The notes: a model not told the origin generated them from the sequence alone. A stretch of DNA of 64,000 bases from Paracoccaceae bacterium (GCA_014654775.1 JACVZW010000075.1:145249-209248); one strand, 5' to 3'; shown: positions 1 to 10,257, counted from the stretch's first letter. A program made the numbers and translations.

Positions 1-319
1 GCTTGGTGATGTAATCGGTCGCCCCGGCGGCGAAGGCCTCGTCCACGGCATTCTTGCCGGACATGGCGGTGATCATCAGGATCGGGGTTTGGCGGTAGGC
101 TGTGCGCGTGCGGATGGCGGCGGTGACGGCGGCACCGTCCATGTCGGGCATCTGCATGTCCGATAGGATGCAATCGTAGAGCGTGCCGGAATAATCCAGC
201 TCGTGCAGCGCCTCTTCACCAGAGGGCATGGTCGTGACCTGTGCGTAGCCGATCATCTTGAGCATGCCGGCCAACAGTTCGAGAAACACAGGATCGTCGT
301 CGATCGCGAGGATTCTCAT
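1..319 (-). CDS. response regulator receiver protein (3' end outside window)
   Basis: The minus-strand frame opens with ATG at 319 and runs off the window, giving about 106 residues. It reads MRILAIDDDPVFLELL, the acidic pocket of a CheY-like receiver. A strand-end motif CILSDMQMPDMDG then supplies the phospho-accepting Asp, a MITAM segment supplies the conserved Thr, and DYITK supplies the conserved Lys at the edge. It should accept phosphate from a histidine kinase in the cytoplasm. No output domain is visible because the gene is cut, so it could be a single-domain regulator or a larger protein such as a diguanylate cyclase. No kinase lies next to it in this window. The receiver assignment is firm and the pathway is unknown. 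Confidence 0.85.
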   Translation of the reverse strand, partial: MRILAIDDDPVFLELLAGMLKMIGYAQVTTMPSGEEALHELDYSGTLYDCILSDMQMPDMDGAAVTAAIRTRTAYRQTPILMITAMSGKNAVDEAFAAGATDYITK

Positions 320-704
320 TACAAAACGTCCCATTCCTTGGTCACGTTGCCCCGATTGGAAGGGTCACACGCAAATCAGTTAGCCCCGTCTCAAAGGTCG
401 CCTTCAATAACGGCAGAAATAGGACGCGTTAACGGTGATTAAAGGCCCGTAACGCATCTGACGGAGGCTGGCCAGCCCTTTGTCGCCGGAAGGTGCGCAG
501 GCGACGGCCAGCAGCATGCAGGATTCTGGGAAGTGGAGAAAAAATGATTAAGAATCAGGCGATTGCCCATGATCGGGGCGGTGCGCAATTGGTGTGCGAA
601 GCGTCACTTTCCGACCACGGAGATTGACGCACCCCCCACTGTCACCCTAGGAAGAGAGATTGGCAGGACGTCGGCAGAACGTCCGGATTTAAGGGGGGAT
701 GCGC
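320..704. other. gene-free divergent region between response regulator and TRAP permease genes
   Basis: About 380 bp lie between the minus-strand regulator and dctQ. I see no credible ORF: the short plus-strand frame at 203-442 mostly mirrors the regulator gene. The segment holds an AT-rich patch near 538-555, a candidate promoter at 624-652, a small inverted repeat GGACGT (666-671) with ACGTCC (679-684), and a purine-rich ribosome-binding stretch at 691-698. It most likely carries promoters for both flanking genes. Confidence 0.5.
624..652 (+). promoter_or_regulatory. candidate promoter for dctQM
   Basis: TTGACG at 624-629 is followed after 17 bp by CTAGGA at 647-652. The -35 hexamer is good and the -10 is poor. 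It lies about 50 bp before the dctQ start. This is inferred from spacing and position only. Confidence 0.3.
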
Positions 705-1289
705 ATGCAGGGTCTGCTTGGACTCTCGGCACTGATTGACCGTTTCAACGTCATCGTCGGGAAAGGGGTCGGCTGGCTGATCCTTGTGGCCATTCTGGTG
801 AGCGCGGCGAATGCTGTGGTGCGGAAGGTGTTTTCCACATCGTCCAATGCTTGGCTTGAGTTGCAGTGGTACTTGTTTGGCGCAGCCTTCATGCTGGCCG
901 CGGCCTATACCCTGAAACAGAACGAGCATGTGCGGATCGATGTGATCTATGGCCGGGTCAGCGACCGGACGCGGCAGTGGATTGACCTGCTGGGACATGT
1001 CTTCTTCCTGATGCCCTTCGCGCTGCTGATGGTCTACTACCTTGTGCCCTATGTCGCCTCGTCCTTTCGCAGTGGAGAGGTATCGACGAATTCCGGCGGT
1101 CTGATCATCTGGCCCGCGAAAGCGATCCTGCTGGTGGGGTTCATACTGCTGACGTTGCAGGGCGTATCTGAGATCATCAAGAAGATCGCCATTATGCGCT
1201 GCCTGATCGAAGACCCGCATCCCTTCCATAACGCCAAGGAACAGGCCGAGCTTGAAGCACAGGCCCTACTGGAAGAGGTGCGGAAATGA
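705..1289 (+). CDS. TRAP transporter small permease subunit (DctQ family)
   Basis: The 194-residue protein has four hydrophobic helices (about residues 20-40, 52-72, 93-115 and 130-152) and the WLELQWYLFGAAFML segment typical of DctQ. The family forms the small membrane partner of the large TRAP permease and is needed for uptake driven by an ion gradient. I chose ATG 705 rather than ATG 699 because the purine-rich AAGGGG (691-696) then sits about 8 bp upstream; with 699 it would abut the start. The stop overlaps the dctM start by 4 bp, indicating translational coupling. Together with TakP encoded downstream on the other strand it probably imports 2-oxoacids, which is an inference from the binding protein. 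Confidence 0.88.
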   Translation: MQGLLGLSALIDRFNVIVGKGVGWLILVAILVSAANAVVRKVFSTSSNAWLELQWYLFGAAFMLAAAYTLKQNEHVRIDVIYGRVSDRTRQWIDLLGHVFFLMPFALLMVYYLVPYVASSFRSGEVSTNSGGLIIWPAKAILLVGFILLTLQGVSEIIKKIAIMRCLIEDPHPFHNAKEQAELEAQALLEEVRK

Positions 1290-3091
1290 TGGAGTTCATC
1301 GCCCTTAACCTTGCACCAATCATGTTCGCGAGCCTCGTGATCTTTTTGATCCTTGGCTATCCGGTGGCTTTTGCGCTGGCGGCGAACGGACTTGTCTTCT
1401 TTTTCATCGGCGTGGAACTGGCGCCTTTGTCGGGTGGGTCGATCACACTGGACTGGCCTTTGTTGAACACCTTGCCCAACCGGATCTGGGGGGTGATGTC
1501 GAACGAGACGCTGCTGGCCATTCCTTTCTTCACCTTCATGGGGATCGTTCTGGAGCGGTCGGGGATGGCGGAGGACCTGTTGGACACGATCGGGCAGTTG
1601 TTCGGGCCGATCCGAGGCGGTGTGGCCTATGCGGTGATCCTTGTGGGCGCGCTGCTGGCGGCGACAACGGGGGTCGTGGCGGCGTCGGTGATCGCGATGG
1701 GGCTGATCAGCCTGCCGATCATGCTGCGCTATGGCTATGACCGGCGCGTGGCGGCAGGGACCATAGCAGCGAGCGGGACGCTTGCGCAGATCGTGCCACC
1801 GTCGCTGGTTCTGATCGTGCTGGCGGATCAATTGGGGCGGTCGGTCGGGGACATGTATCACGGGGCAATCCTGCCCGCGCTGATCCTGACCGGGCTGTAC
1901 ATGGTTTATATCTTCCTGCTGTCGATCTTCCGGCCCAATGCTGTGCCTGCCTTGCCGCCCGAAGTGCGGACGCTTGGGCGCGGAGTGAAGTCGTTGCTGG
2001 TCGCGATGGTCGCACTGATGGCGATCGGTTACGGCGCGCATGTCTGGCTTTATCCGACGCATGGGACGAACGCGGATATCCTTGGGGCTGTGGTCGGCGT
2101 TCTGGTGATCTACGGGTATACGCTGGCCGACAAGATGCTGGGGCTGAACACCATGTCGCGACTGGCGCAGCAGGTTATCTTTGTCCTGATCCCGCCTCTT
2201 GCCCTTATCTTCCTTGTGCTGGGGACGATCTTCATCGGACTGGCCACGCCGACGGAAGCCGGGGCCATGGGCGCGGTGGGGGCGCTGGTTCTGGCTTTCA
2301 TGAAGCGCCGGCTGAAGTTCACGGTGATCACGCAGGCATTGGCAGCGACGACGCGTCTTTCGGCCTTCGTCATGTTCATCCTTATCGGCGCGAGGGTGTT
2401 TTCGCTGACCTTCTACGGGGTGAACGGGCATGTCTGGGTGGAACACCTGCTGACGTCAGTCCCCGGGGGGGAGTATGGGTTCCTCTTTGTGGTGAACCTT
2501 GTGCTGTTCGTTCTTGGCTTCTTCCTAGACTTCTTTGAGCTGGTCTTCATCATCGTGCCGCTGATCATTCCGGCGGCGGATGCGCTTGGAATCGATCTGA
2601 TTTGGCTGGGGGTGATCCTTGCCATGAACATGCAGACTTCTTTCCTGACGCCGCCCTTCGGCTTTGCACTGTTCTATCTGCGATCCGTTGCGCCAAAATC
2701 GCGCTACAAAGACACGGTGACGGGCAAACTGGAAGATCCGGTGCGGACGGATCAGATCTATGCCGGGTCGATCCCGTTCATCATGATCCAGCTGTTCATG
2801 GTGGTGATGGTCATCGTCTTCCCGCAGTTGGTGCTGCACTACAAGGCGCCGGTGGTGGACCCGTCGACCGTGACCATCGAGATGCCGGCCCTGCAACCGC
2901 TGGGCGGGGGTCTCGGCGGCCTCGGTCAACCGGGAGCTCTGGGTGGCGGGCTTGGCGCACCGGCCGCATTGCAGCCCGAGGGTGGGGCGGCAGCGCCCGC
3001 ACCGGGGGGGCTTGGCACGCCGCCTGCGTTGCAGCCAGGCGGGCTGGGGCAACCCCCGGCGGCGTTGCAGGCCCCTGCGACAGGCGACTGA
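1286..3091 (+). CDS. TRAP transporter large permease subunit (DctM family) with low-complexity C-terminal tail
   Basis: This 601-residue polytopic protein is the transport-catalysing subunit of a tripartite ATP-independent periplasmic transporter. Around a dozen hydrophobic segments cover residues 1-520, and conserved DctM stretches include AIPFFTFMGIVLERSG and the TPTEAGAMGAVGAL segment near residue 325. It overlaps dctQ by 4 bp. The unusual part is the end: from about residue 533 (base 2882) the sequence becomes a tail of some 69 residues made almost only of Gly, Ala, Pro, Leu and Gln, with imperfect units such as GGLG, PALQP and GLGQP. That tail is not part of the DctM fold as I know it. 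Codon use stays high-GC through the tail and there is no sign of a frameshift. The permease call is strong and the tail's role is unknown. Confidence 0.93.
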   Translation: MMEFIALNLAPIMFASLVIFLILGYPVAFALAANGLVFFFIGVELAPLSGGSITLDWPLLNTLPNRIWGVMSNETLLAIPFFTFMGIVLERSGMAEDLLDTIGQLFGPIRGGVAYAVILVGALLAATTGVVAASVIAMGLISLPIMLRYGYDRRVAAGTIAASGTLAQIVPPSLVLIVLADQLGRSVGDMYHGAILPALILTGLYMVYIFLLSIFRPNAVPALPPEVRTLGRGVKSLLVAMVALMAIGYGAHVWLYPTHGTNADILGAVVGVLVIYGYTLADKMLGLNTMSRLAQQVIFVLIPPLALIFLVLGTIFIGLATPTEAGAMGAVGALVLAFMKRRLKFTVITQALAATTRLSAFVMFILIGARVFSLTFYGVNGHVWVEHLLTSVPGGEYGFLFVVNLVLFVLGFFLDFFELVFIIVPLIIPAADALGIDLIWLGVILAMNMQTSFLTPPFGFALFYLRSVAPKSRYKDTVTGKLEDPVRTDQIYAGSIPFIMIQLFMVVMVIVFPQLVLHYKAPVVDPSTVTIEMPALQPLGGGLGGLGQPGALGGGLGAPAALQPEGGAAAPAPGGLGTPPALQPGGLGQPPAALQAPATGD

Positions 3092-3096
3092 ACGAA

Positions 3097-3126
3097 AAAA
3101 CCCCCGGTCCTGCGACCGGGGGTTTT
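3097..3126. terminator. bidirectional intrinsic terminator between dctM and takP
   Basis: A perfect 13-bp stem, AAAACCCCCGGTC (3097-3109) with GACCGGGGGTTTT (3114-3126), encloses a 4-base loop. It has T runs on both strands. It sits 6 bp after the dctM stop and 23 bp after the takP stop, so it can end both convergent transcripts. Confidence 0.9.
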
Positions 3127-3149
3127 CTTTGACTGAGTGATGGTTGCGA

Positions 3150-4325
<1,176 letters not shown>

Positions 4326-4404
4326 TTATCGGGCTGATGAAGCGTTTTTTCTGTATCAAGGAATAATCCTTAACCCAAAGTAAAAGCTTGATTTTCAGGG
4401 ATGA

Positions 4405-4422
4405 GCTGCCGTCTTTGGCAGC
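4405..4422 (-). terminator. weak hairpin after hemY
   Basis: GCTGCC (4405-4410) pairs with GGCAGC (4417-4422) around a 6-base loop, just past the hemY stop on the minus strand. There is no long T tract, only a mixed AT-rich sequence further on. It may end the hemD-mic60-hemY transcript, but the evidence is weak. Confidence 0.3.
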
Positions 4423-4425
4423 AGC

Positions 4426-5907
4426 CTAGCCGCCTCGACGAACGATTGCCTCGAGATCGATCACTTCGGGTTCGGAAGGTGTTTTGGTGCCCTTTTCATC
4501 CGGTTCGGGTTCCGGAGCGACGACGGGTCTTGCAGGGCCGACGATGACGGGCAGAAGTTCTGCCCCCGTGGCGGAAGGGCCGCTGCGTTCTGGCGGTTCG
4601 CGCCAGGAGAGCGTGTCGAAACCGCCGCAATTGTCGCAGATCGGGTCCCACTTCGCGTGGACGGCGTGGCACTTGTCACAGCACCATTGGGGGCCTCGCG
4701 GCGCGATGAGCGCTTTTGCCAGCCAGCCGCGTACCACCGCCTCATCAGCGCCTTCGCCGCGTTCGATGGCGGCCATGATGGCAAGCGCGCGTTGCGTCGG
4801 ATGGGTTTCGACGACGTCGCCCAAGGCGCGGCGGGCTTCGGGGAAGTCCTCCGCAGCGATGTTGAGTTCGGCCAGAAGAAGGCGCGTCTCTTCATGCTGT
4901 GGGTGGTTGACCACAAGGGTGTGAAAGCGCTTGAGCCGCTGCGCCGCGCTTTCACCCGGTTCGATATCAGCAAAGGCTGCGGCGAGATCGGGGTGGGGCT
5001 TGGCATCCCATGCCTTCTTGAGGACGCGGGTCGCCCCCTTCTTGTCGCCCTTTTTTGCGAGGGCGCGCGCGGCCATCGCGGCGGCGGGAATAAGGTCGGG
5101 GGATTGGCGGTTGGCCTCGATCGCGGCTTCGCGAGCCTCGATGCTGCTGCCTTCGTCGAGAACGGCTTGTGCTTGCTGCAGGGCCAGCACCGCATCGCGG
5201 CGACGATAGACATCGCGCGGGAGGGCGCCCGCCTTCATTTTGGCGGTGAGGGTGCTGCGCGCGCCTTTCCAGTCGCGGCTTTCTGCTTGCAGTTTCAGCA
5301 GGATATCCTGCGTTTCTTCATGGCGTGGTTTGAGTTCCAGCGCCTTGATCGCAAGTTTCTGCGCGGTTTCGGTATCGCCTTCGGTCAACTTCTGCCGCAG
5401 GAGGCCACGGATGGCGACAAAGCGGGTGACATCGGAGGAAAGCAGTTCCTTGTAGGCTTCGGTCGCGCGCCGAGTGTCGCCTGCCGCTTCGGCCGCCTGC
5501 GCGACGAGAAGCGTGGTGAGATGCGGGTCGGCAAGGTACTTCTCTGCCTTGATCGCGCGGTTCAAAGCAAGGCGGCCTTCGCCCGAGGCAAGTGCCATGA
5601 GCCCTTCGGAGAGCGCTTCGAATCCCTTGCGTTCGCGGTTGCGATCGAAATAGCGACTGATCGAGGTTTCATCGCCGTTAAGGAAGCGAAACACGGCGAT
5701 GATGAAACCCACGAGTTTCATCAGGAGCCAGACCAGAACGATCATCACGAGAAGGGTGATAAAGGCCTGAAGCGGGCCTAGGGTGAATTCGTAACCTGCC
5801 ACGGCGATACGGATGCCGCCGCCGGTGTTGAGCAACACCTCTGCCCCCAGCGTGAGGGTGGCGATGATAAGCAGGAACAGCAGAACCTTGGCGAGGGACC
5901 AGATCAT
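4426..5907 (-). CDS. hemY: HemY-type TPR membrane protein of the heme biosynthesis locus
   Basis: The 493-residue protein has two N-terminal membrane helices (about residues 3-21 and 45-72), then the HemY_N region with YFDRNRERKGFEALSEG and a long array of helical TPR-like repeats. Near residue 405 lies a zinc-ribbon-like motif, WCCDKC then CDNCGG, followed by an acidic and proline-rich tail. Proteins of this type are encoded with hemD across proteobacteria, but their biochemical role is unsettled. They are unrelated to the Bacillus HemY oxidase, and here that reaction is more likely done by HemJ at 37780. It ends the minus-strand hemD-mic60-hemY run, starting 11 bp after mic60. Confidence 0.88.
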   Translation of the reverse strand: MIWSLAKVLLFLLIIATLTLGAEVLLNTGGGIRIAVAGYEFTLGPLQAFITLLVMIVLVWLLMKLVGFIIAVFRFLNGDETSISRYFDRNRERKGFEALSEGLMALASGEGRLALNRAIKAEKYLADPHLTTLLVAQAAEAAGDTRRATEAYKELLSSDVTRFVAIRGLLRQKLTEGDTETAQKLAIKALELKPRHEETQDILLKLQAESRDWKGARSTLTAKMKAGALPRDVYRRRDAVLALQQAQAVLDEGSSIEAREAAIEANRQSPDLIPAAAMAARALAKKGDKKGATRVLKKAWDAKPHPDLAAAFADIEPGESAAQRLKRFHTLVVNHPQHEETRLLLAELNIAAEDFPEARRALGDVVETHPTQRALAIMAAIERGEGADEAVVRGWLAKALIAPRGPQWCCDKCHAVHAKWDPICDNCGGFDTLSWREPPERSGPSATGAELLPVIVGPARPVVAPEPEPDEKGTKTPSEPEVIDLEAIVRRGG

Positions 5908-5918
5908 GTGCGGCCCCC

Positions 5919-7070
5919 TTACCGTGCAAGAAGCTGCGAAAGGGCGTCTTGAGCGGCGGTTCTAACCCCGGCTTCGGCGATCCAGTCGGAGAGCGGAGGC
6001 TTGCCCGCCTCAGGCATCGCATCGAGTTCTGCGAGGGCGTCGGCGACGCGGCCTTGGCCCAGCGCCGCTTCGGCCCGAGAGAGGACGGCATCGGGATCGT
6101 TGCCTTCGCGTGGGGTAAGGGAACGCAGGCCAGTCTGGCTGCGCAGAAAGTTGGAGACACGGTCGGTCCAGCTTTCGCCCATGTTGGCGCGAAGAGCCTC
6201 TTCCAGCGCGCGGCGGGCGGCTTCTTCGAAGCTGATCTGGAGATCTGCGATAGTGGGAAGGCCCGAGGCGGCGTGATCGGCCAACGCGGTCGGCAGATCG
6301 GGGCCGAGTTCGGCGGCCGAGGCCGCGAAAGGTGAACCGCTGTCGAGGGCGGCGGCGATGCGGTCGAGGGCCGCGGCACGGCGGGCGGCAACGGAGGCCG
6401 CGGTCGCCTCTTCCGCAAGGGCGGCGGCGCGGGCTTCGGCCTGTTGCAGGCGGGCTTCGGCCGCCTCGGCAGCTGCGATCACATCGGCGGGGACAGTGCC
6501 GCCAGATCCGAGCGTTGCGACCTGCTGCTTCAGCGCAGCGAGTTCGGCAAGGATCGCGGGGTCCGTGCCGCCACCTGTGGAGGTACCGGATGGCAGGGCC
6601 GCGATTTGGGATTCGAGCGTCGCCAATCGGACATCTAGCGCGGAAAGATCCGTCGGAGGGGCAGCTTCCAGCGCCGCGAGGCGCGCCTCTATATCAGGAT
6701 CGGGCGCGGGCTTGGCAGGCAGGGCGGCAAGCTGTTCGCGCAGGGCAGCCAGTTCTTCGGCCTGTGCCGCGACGGTTTGTGACAGGGTGCTGTCGCCCGC
6801 CACAGGAAAAAGATCGGGCATGAGGCGGGCGAGGCCGAAACCTCCTCCGGCGGCGATCATGCCGCCAAGGACCATGCCGATGAAGGACCTTGCCCCGCCG
6901 CCGGACTGGACCATCACCTGCGTCGGCCTCGGTTCCGTCGCGGGGGGCGTTTCGGGTGGTGCGGGGGGTTCTGCTTCGGTTGCCGAGGTTTGCGGATCGG
7001 TCGCCTCGACCACCGCCATCAGATCACCCTCCAGGGCCGGAGTGGGTTCATCGCTTTTGCGTCTGGCCAT
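5919..7070 (-). CDS. alphaproteobacterial Mic60/mitofilin homologue
   Basis: This 383-residue protein has the order known for alpha-Mic60: a short cytoplasmic proline-rich N-terminus, one membrane helix (about residues 61-83, glycine-rich), a long Ala/Glu/Gln coiled coil (about 97-245) and a C-terminal mitofilin-like domain (about 270-383) with FLRSQTGLRSLTPREG. Mitochondrial Mic60 shapes crista junctions, and the bacterial form contacts outer-membrane proteins and supports intracytoplasmic membrane architecture. Lying between hemD and hemY is the conserved alphaproteobacterial context and strengthens the call. Coiled-coil residue choice alone would not be diagnostic, so the assignment rests on architecture plus neighbourhood. 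Confidence 0.85.
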   Translation of the reverse strand: MARRKSDEPTPALEGDLMAVVEATDPQTSATEAEPPAPPETPPATEPRPTQVMVQSGGGARSFIGMVLGGMIAAGGGFGLARLMPDLFPVAGDSTLSQTVAAQAEELAALREQLAALPAKPAPDPDIEARLAALEAAPPTDLSALDVRLATLESQIAALPSGTSTGGGTDPAILAELAALKQQVATLGSGGTVPADVIAAAEAAEARLQQAEARAAALAEEATAASVAARRAAALDRIAAALDSGSPFAASAAELGPDLPTALADHAASGLPTIADLQISFEEAARRALEEALRANMGESWTDRVSNFLRSQTGLRSLTPREGNDPDAVLSRAEAALGQGRVADALAELDAMPEAGKPPLSDWIAEAGVRTAAQDALSQLLAR

Positions 7071-7138
7071 GGTCGGCTCCTTTTCCCGTCGGTAGCGGGC
7101 GGTTCGTCCTTCACCCTAATCCCCGGATGGTTGCAGGT

Positions 7139-7870
7139 TCAAGAAGCGGGGTCATTCACAATGGTTTCAATGGCGGCCTGCATGGACGCGCCATCAGGGC
7201 GTTCAGCAATCATCAGGCGCTGCGGCGAGAGGCTTTCCACGGCACGGGCCGTGGCGGCGCTGATCGCAACAATCCAGAGGGGGGCGGCGAAAGGGCCTTG
7301 CGCTGTGAAAAGCGCTGCGGTGCGAGGGGAAAAGAGGGGTAGCAGGACTGGGGTTCGGCCCGAGAGCGCCGCGCGTGCCGCTGCGGCAAGAGGAAGCGGG
7401 TCCTGCGCGTAGACAATGGCCGCATGGGCAGGGCAGCCCTGTGCCGTAAGCCTTGGCGCTATGTCGCCGCGCGCCTCACGGCCGCGGAGATGAAGCAAGG
7501 GGCCTTGATCATCCGAGGCGAGGATCAGGGTGATCAGCGACTCGGCATCACCGTGGGCGGAGGTCGCGTCGAAACCTGCTGCCTGTGCCACCTGTGCCGT
7601 GCGGTCCCCCACGCACCATGCTGATCGGGGCAGGGTGAGGCCGGCGTTGCGCAGGCGGATGGCCGCCTCGACCCCTGTTTCGGAGGTGAAGATGACAGCG
7701 GACCAGTCGGATCCGGGAAGATCCGGGGTCATGAAGAAAGGGGCCATCAGCGGGCTGGAGATCCGTTCGAACCATCCCGGCATTCGTGCGATGAGATCGG
7801 CTGCAAAGCGATCACCCTGTGCCGCAGGGCGCGTGAGAAGCAGGGGAAGGGGGCGGGATTGCGGGGCCAT
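7139..7870 (-). CDS. hemD: uroporphyrinogen-III synthase
   Basis: The 243-residue protein matches HemD: an N-terminal LLLTRP segment, [31 protein letters not shown], then [13 protein letters not shown] and a C-terminal FSPRTAALF half. The enzyme cyclises hydroxymethylbilane with D-ring inversion in the cytoplasm. The open frame continues upstream to 8278, but that part is antisense to tsaD, so I chose ATG 7870, which gives the usual length and conserved N-terminus. It leads the hemD-mic60-hemY run and its start is 37 bp from the divergent tsaD start. The hemC gene that often precedes hemD is not here. Low sequence conservation is normal for this family. Confidence 0.88.
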   Translation of the reverse strand: MAPQSRPLPLLLTRPAAQGDRFAADLIARMPGWFERISSPLMAPFFMTPDLPGSDWSAVIFTSETGVEAAIRLRNAGLTLPRSAWCVGDRTAQVAQAAGFDATSAHGDAESLITLILASDDQGPLLHLRGREARGDIAPRLTAQGCPAHAAIVYAQDPLPLAAAARAALSGRTPVLLPLFSPRTAALFTAQGPFAAPLWIVAISAATARAVESLSPQRLMIAERPDGASMQAAIETIVNDPAS

Positions 7871-7906
7871 GGCAAGGGTGTTACCCCCAAGCGATCCCTG
7901 CGGGCA

Positions 7907-9007
7907 ATGGATATGGCGGCGCTGACCTACCTTGGCATCGAATCGAGCTGTGATGACAGTGCCGCCGCGGTGGTGCGTCTGGGCGATGGGGGCATGCCGG
8001 AGATTCTGTCTTCGGTGGTAGACGGACAAGCGGCACTCCACGCGGCCTTTGGCGGTGTGGTGCCGGAAATCGCGGCACGGGCCCATGCGGAACGGTTGGA
8101 TCATTGCGTGGATCGCGCGCTGGCGGAGGCCGGGCTTTCGCTTGCGGCCGTGGATGGGATCGCCGTCACCTCTGGCCCCGGTCTGATCGGGGGGGTTCTG
8201 TCCGGGGTGATGCTGGCCAAGGGATTGGCTGCTGGCAGCGGCAAGCCGCTCTGGGGGGTGAATCATCTGGCGGGTCATGCGCTGACTCCGCGGCTGACGG
8301 ATGGGCTGGCTTTTCCCTATCTGCTGTTACTGGTGTCGGGAGGGCATTGCCAGTTCCTGATTGTGGAGGGGGTGGATCGATTCCACCGTCTGGGCGGAAC
8401 GATCGATGACGCGCCGGGAGAAGCCTTCGACAAGGCGGCAAAGCTGCTGGGCCTCGCGCAGCCGGGTGGGCCGGTGGTGGAGGCTGAGGCGGCGCTGGGA
8501 GATGCGGGCCGGTTCGCCTTTCCACGGCCCCTGCTGGATCGGCCGGGGTGCGACCTGTCCTTTTCCGGGCTGAAGACGGCGCTGCTGCGGACTCGGGACG
8601 CACTTATGGCACAGAAGGCTGGGATTACCGTGCAGGATCGGCGCGATCTCTGCGCCGGGTTTCAAGCAGCGGTGGCCGACGTTCTTGCGGAGAAAACGCG
8701 GCGGGCGCTGGCCATTCATCAGGATATTGCGGACGGTCCACCTGCACTGGCCGTTGCGGGTGGCGTTGCGGCGAACAGGTCCATTCGGGCAAGGTTAGAG
8801 ACTGTTTGTGCAAGTTCCGGCGCACGTTTCGTGGCCCCGCCGCTGCGGTTGTGCACCGACAATGCCGCGATGATCGCCTGGGCCGGGATCGAACAGGCGC
8901 GGATCGGTCTGCCGCCCGGGGAAGAGCTTGTGGCGCGGCCCCGCTGGCCACTGGATGCCAACGCGGCGCCGATGATCGGATCGGGGAAGAAGGGCGCGAA
9001 GGCATGA
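7907..9007 (+). CDS. tsaD: tRNA N6-adenosine threonylcarbamoyltransferase TsaD
   Basis: TsaD transfers the threonylcarbamoyl group to A37 of ANN-decoding tRNAs, working with TsaB, TsaC and TsaE. The 366-residue protein has the ASKHA N-terminus [20 protein letters not shown], the metal-binding VNHLAGH (His 120 and His 124), and [11 protein letters not shown] at the C-terminus. ATG 7907 or ATG 7913 both fit the family start; an earlier frame opening at 7859 lies inside hemD antisense sequence and is unlikely. It is first of a plus-strand run with gpsA (4-bp overlap), a YciI-like gene and an EVE-domain gene. Its partner gene tsaE is at 19162, in a separate operon. Confidence 0.95.
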   Translation: MDMAALTYLGIESSCDDSAAAVVRLGDGGMPEILSSVVDGQAALHAAFGGVVPEIAARAHAERLDHCVDRALAEAGLSLAAVDGIAVTSGPGLIGGVLSGVMLAKGLAAGSGKPLWGVNHLAGHALTPRLTDGLAFPYLLLLVSGGHCQFLIVEGVDRFHRLGGTIDDAPGEAFDKAAKLLGLAQPGGPVVEAEAALGDAGRFAFPRPLLDRPGCDLSFSGLKTALLRTRDALMAQKAGITVQDRRDLCAGFQAAVADVLAEKTRRALAIHQDIADGPPALAVAGGVAANRSIRARLETVCASSGARFVAPPLRLCTDNAAMIAWAGIEQARIGLPPGEELVARPRWPLDANAAPMIGSGKKGAKA

Positions 9008-9981
9008 CCGCCGCGCCCCGGATCGGCATCGTCGGGGCGGGCGCGTTCGGTACGGCCTTGGCAGTGACGTTGGCGAGGGATGGACGGGCCGTTTCGCTTT
9101 GGGCGCGCGATCCGAGACAGATCGCTGTCCTTCGGGAGAAACGAGAGAATGCGGCGCGATTGCCGGGTGTTTTATTGCCCGAAAACGTCACTGTTACTGC
9201 GGAAATCAATGAGATCCAGGGGCTTGATGCGGTTCTGCTGACCCTGCCGATGCAAGCCCTGCGCGGGTTTATGGCTGGGACCGGCAACAGGCTTGACGGG
9301 CGGTCGCTGGTCGCCTGCTGCAAAGGGGTGGATCTGACGACGTTGACGGGTCCGTCCGCGATCATCGCGCAAATGGCGCCTGAGGCGAGCTGCGCCGTTC
9401 TGACTGGGCCGAGCTTTGCACAGGATATCGCCCGCGGCCTGCCCACAGCGTTGACCTTGGGCTGTGCGGATGAGGCGGTGGGTTTGGCCTTGCAGAGGCT
9501 GTTGTCGACGCCAACGCTGCGGCTGTATCTGACCGATGATGTGGTAGGGGCAGAACTTGGCGGCGCGCTGAAGAATGTTGTCGCCATCGCAGCGGGCATC
9601 GTGATCGGGGCGGGGCTGGGGGATTCGGCTCGTGCGGCGCTGATGACGCGCGGTTATGCCGAAATGGTGCGCCTTGCCCTTTCGCTTGGCGCGCGTGCAG
9701 AGACGTTGGCAGGGCTGTCAGGCCTTGGCGATCTGGTGCTGACCTGCACTTCGGCGCAGTCGCGCAATTTCAGGTATGGCGTCGCGCTCGGGTCGGGGCA
9801 GGGCTTCGATCCGGCGGTAACCGTGGAAGGCGCTGCGACGGCAAAAGCAGTCTCTGATATGGCTGAAAATCGCAATCTCGACCTGCCGATCACACAAATG
9901 GTGGCGGCCTTGATCGCGGGGCATCTTGACCTTTCCACCGCGATTCAGACCCTGTTGTCCCGCCCATTGAAGAAGGAATGA
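9004..9981 (+). CDS. gpsA: glycerol-3-phosphate dehydrogenase [NAD(P)+]
   Basis: This cytoplasmic enzyme reduces dihydroxyacetone phosphate to sn-glycerol 3-phosphate for phospholipid synthesis. The 325-residue protein shows the Rossmann motif [13 protein letters not shown] (residues 8-20), the [11 protein letters not shown] segment, the catalytic-lysine helix [13 protein letters not shown], and the ARAALMTRG and [13 protein letters not shown] segments of the helical domain. Its ATG overlaps the tsaD TGA by 4 bp, so the two are probably translationally coupled. Length and motif order are standard. Confidence 0.96.
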   Translation: MTAAPRIGIVGAGAFGTALAVTLARDGRAVSLWARDPRQIAVLREKRENAARLPGVLLPENVTVTAEINEIQGLDAVLLTLPMQALRGFMAGTGNRLDGRSLVACCKGVDLTTLTGPSAIIAQMAPEASCAVLTGPSFAQDIARGLPTALTLGCADEAVGLALQRLLSTPTLRLYLTDDVVGAELGGALKNVVAIAAGIVIGAGLGDSARAALMTRGYAEMVRLALSLGARAETLAGLSGLGDLVLTCTSAQSRNFRYGVALGSGQGFDPAVTVEGAATAKAVSDMAENRNLDLPITQMVAALIAGHLDLSTAIQTLLSRPLKKE

Positions 9982-9984
9982 CCT

Positions 9985-10257
9985 ATGCGCGTCGCGCTGA
10001 TCTGCATCGACAAACCTGGGCATCTGCATGTCCGTCAGGAAAACCGACCTGCGCACCTGGCGCATATCGAATCGTCCGGTGTCGTGGAGATGGCGGGGCC
10101 GTTTCTGACCGAGGGCGGGGAGATGGCCGGGTCACTTGTGATACTGTCGGTCGAGACGCTGGATCAAGCGCGGGATTGGGCGAAAAATGACCCCTATGCG
10201 AAAGCGGGGCTATTCCAATCGGTCGATATCCGCGAGTGGAAGAAGGTGATCGGCTGA
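9985..10257 (+). CDS. YciI-like small protein
   Basis: The 90-residue protein has the YciI-like ferredoxin-fold pattern: MRVALICIDKPGHLHVRQENRPAHLAHI with the conserved His residues, GPFLTEGGEMAGSL in the middle and the DPYAKAGLF turn towards the end. Members are small cytoplasmic proteins with a putative His/Asp active site; most have no known substrate. A strong AAGAAGGAA ribosome-binding site precedes ATG 9985. Its TGA overlaps the next start by one base. Its conserved position behind tsaD-gpsA suggests a housekeeping job, which remains unknown. Confidence 0.85.
   Translation: MRVALICIDKPGHLHVRQENRPAHLAHIESSGVVEMAGPFLTEGGEMAGSLVILSVETLDQARDWAKNDPYAKAGLFQSVDIREWKKVIG

Noticed and set aside
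1049..2446. 465-residue minus-strand frame across dctQM
   Set aside because: It is antisense to two well-supported TRAP permease genes, is rich in His, Arg and Gln, and has no recognisable domain: a codon-bias shadow of high-GC DNA.
4358..4371. AAGGA/TCCTT dyad upstream of takP as an operator
   Set aside because: Short, with a non-palindromic centre and no adjacent regulator; could be chance in an AT-rich patch.
8625..9599. 324-residue minus-strand frame over tsaD and gpsA
   Set aside because: Antisense to motif-confirmed genes, with Ser/Pro/Arg-rich composition and no homology that I recognise.
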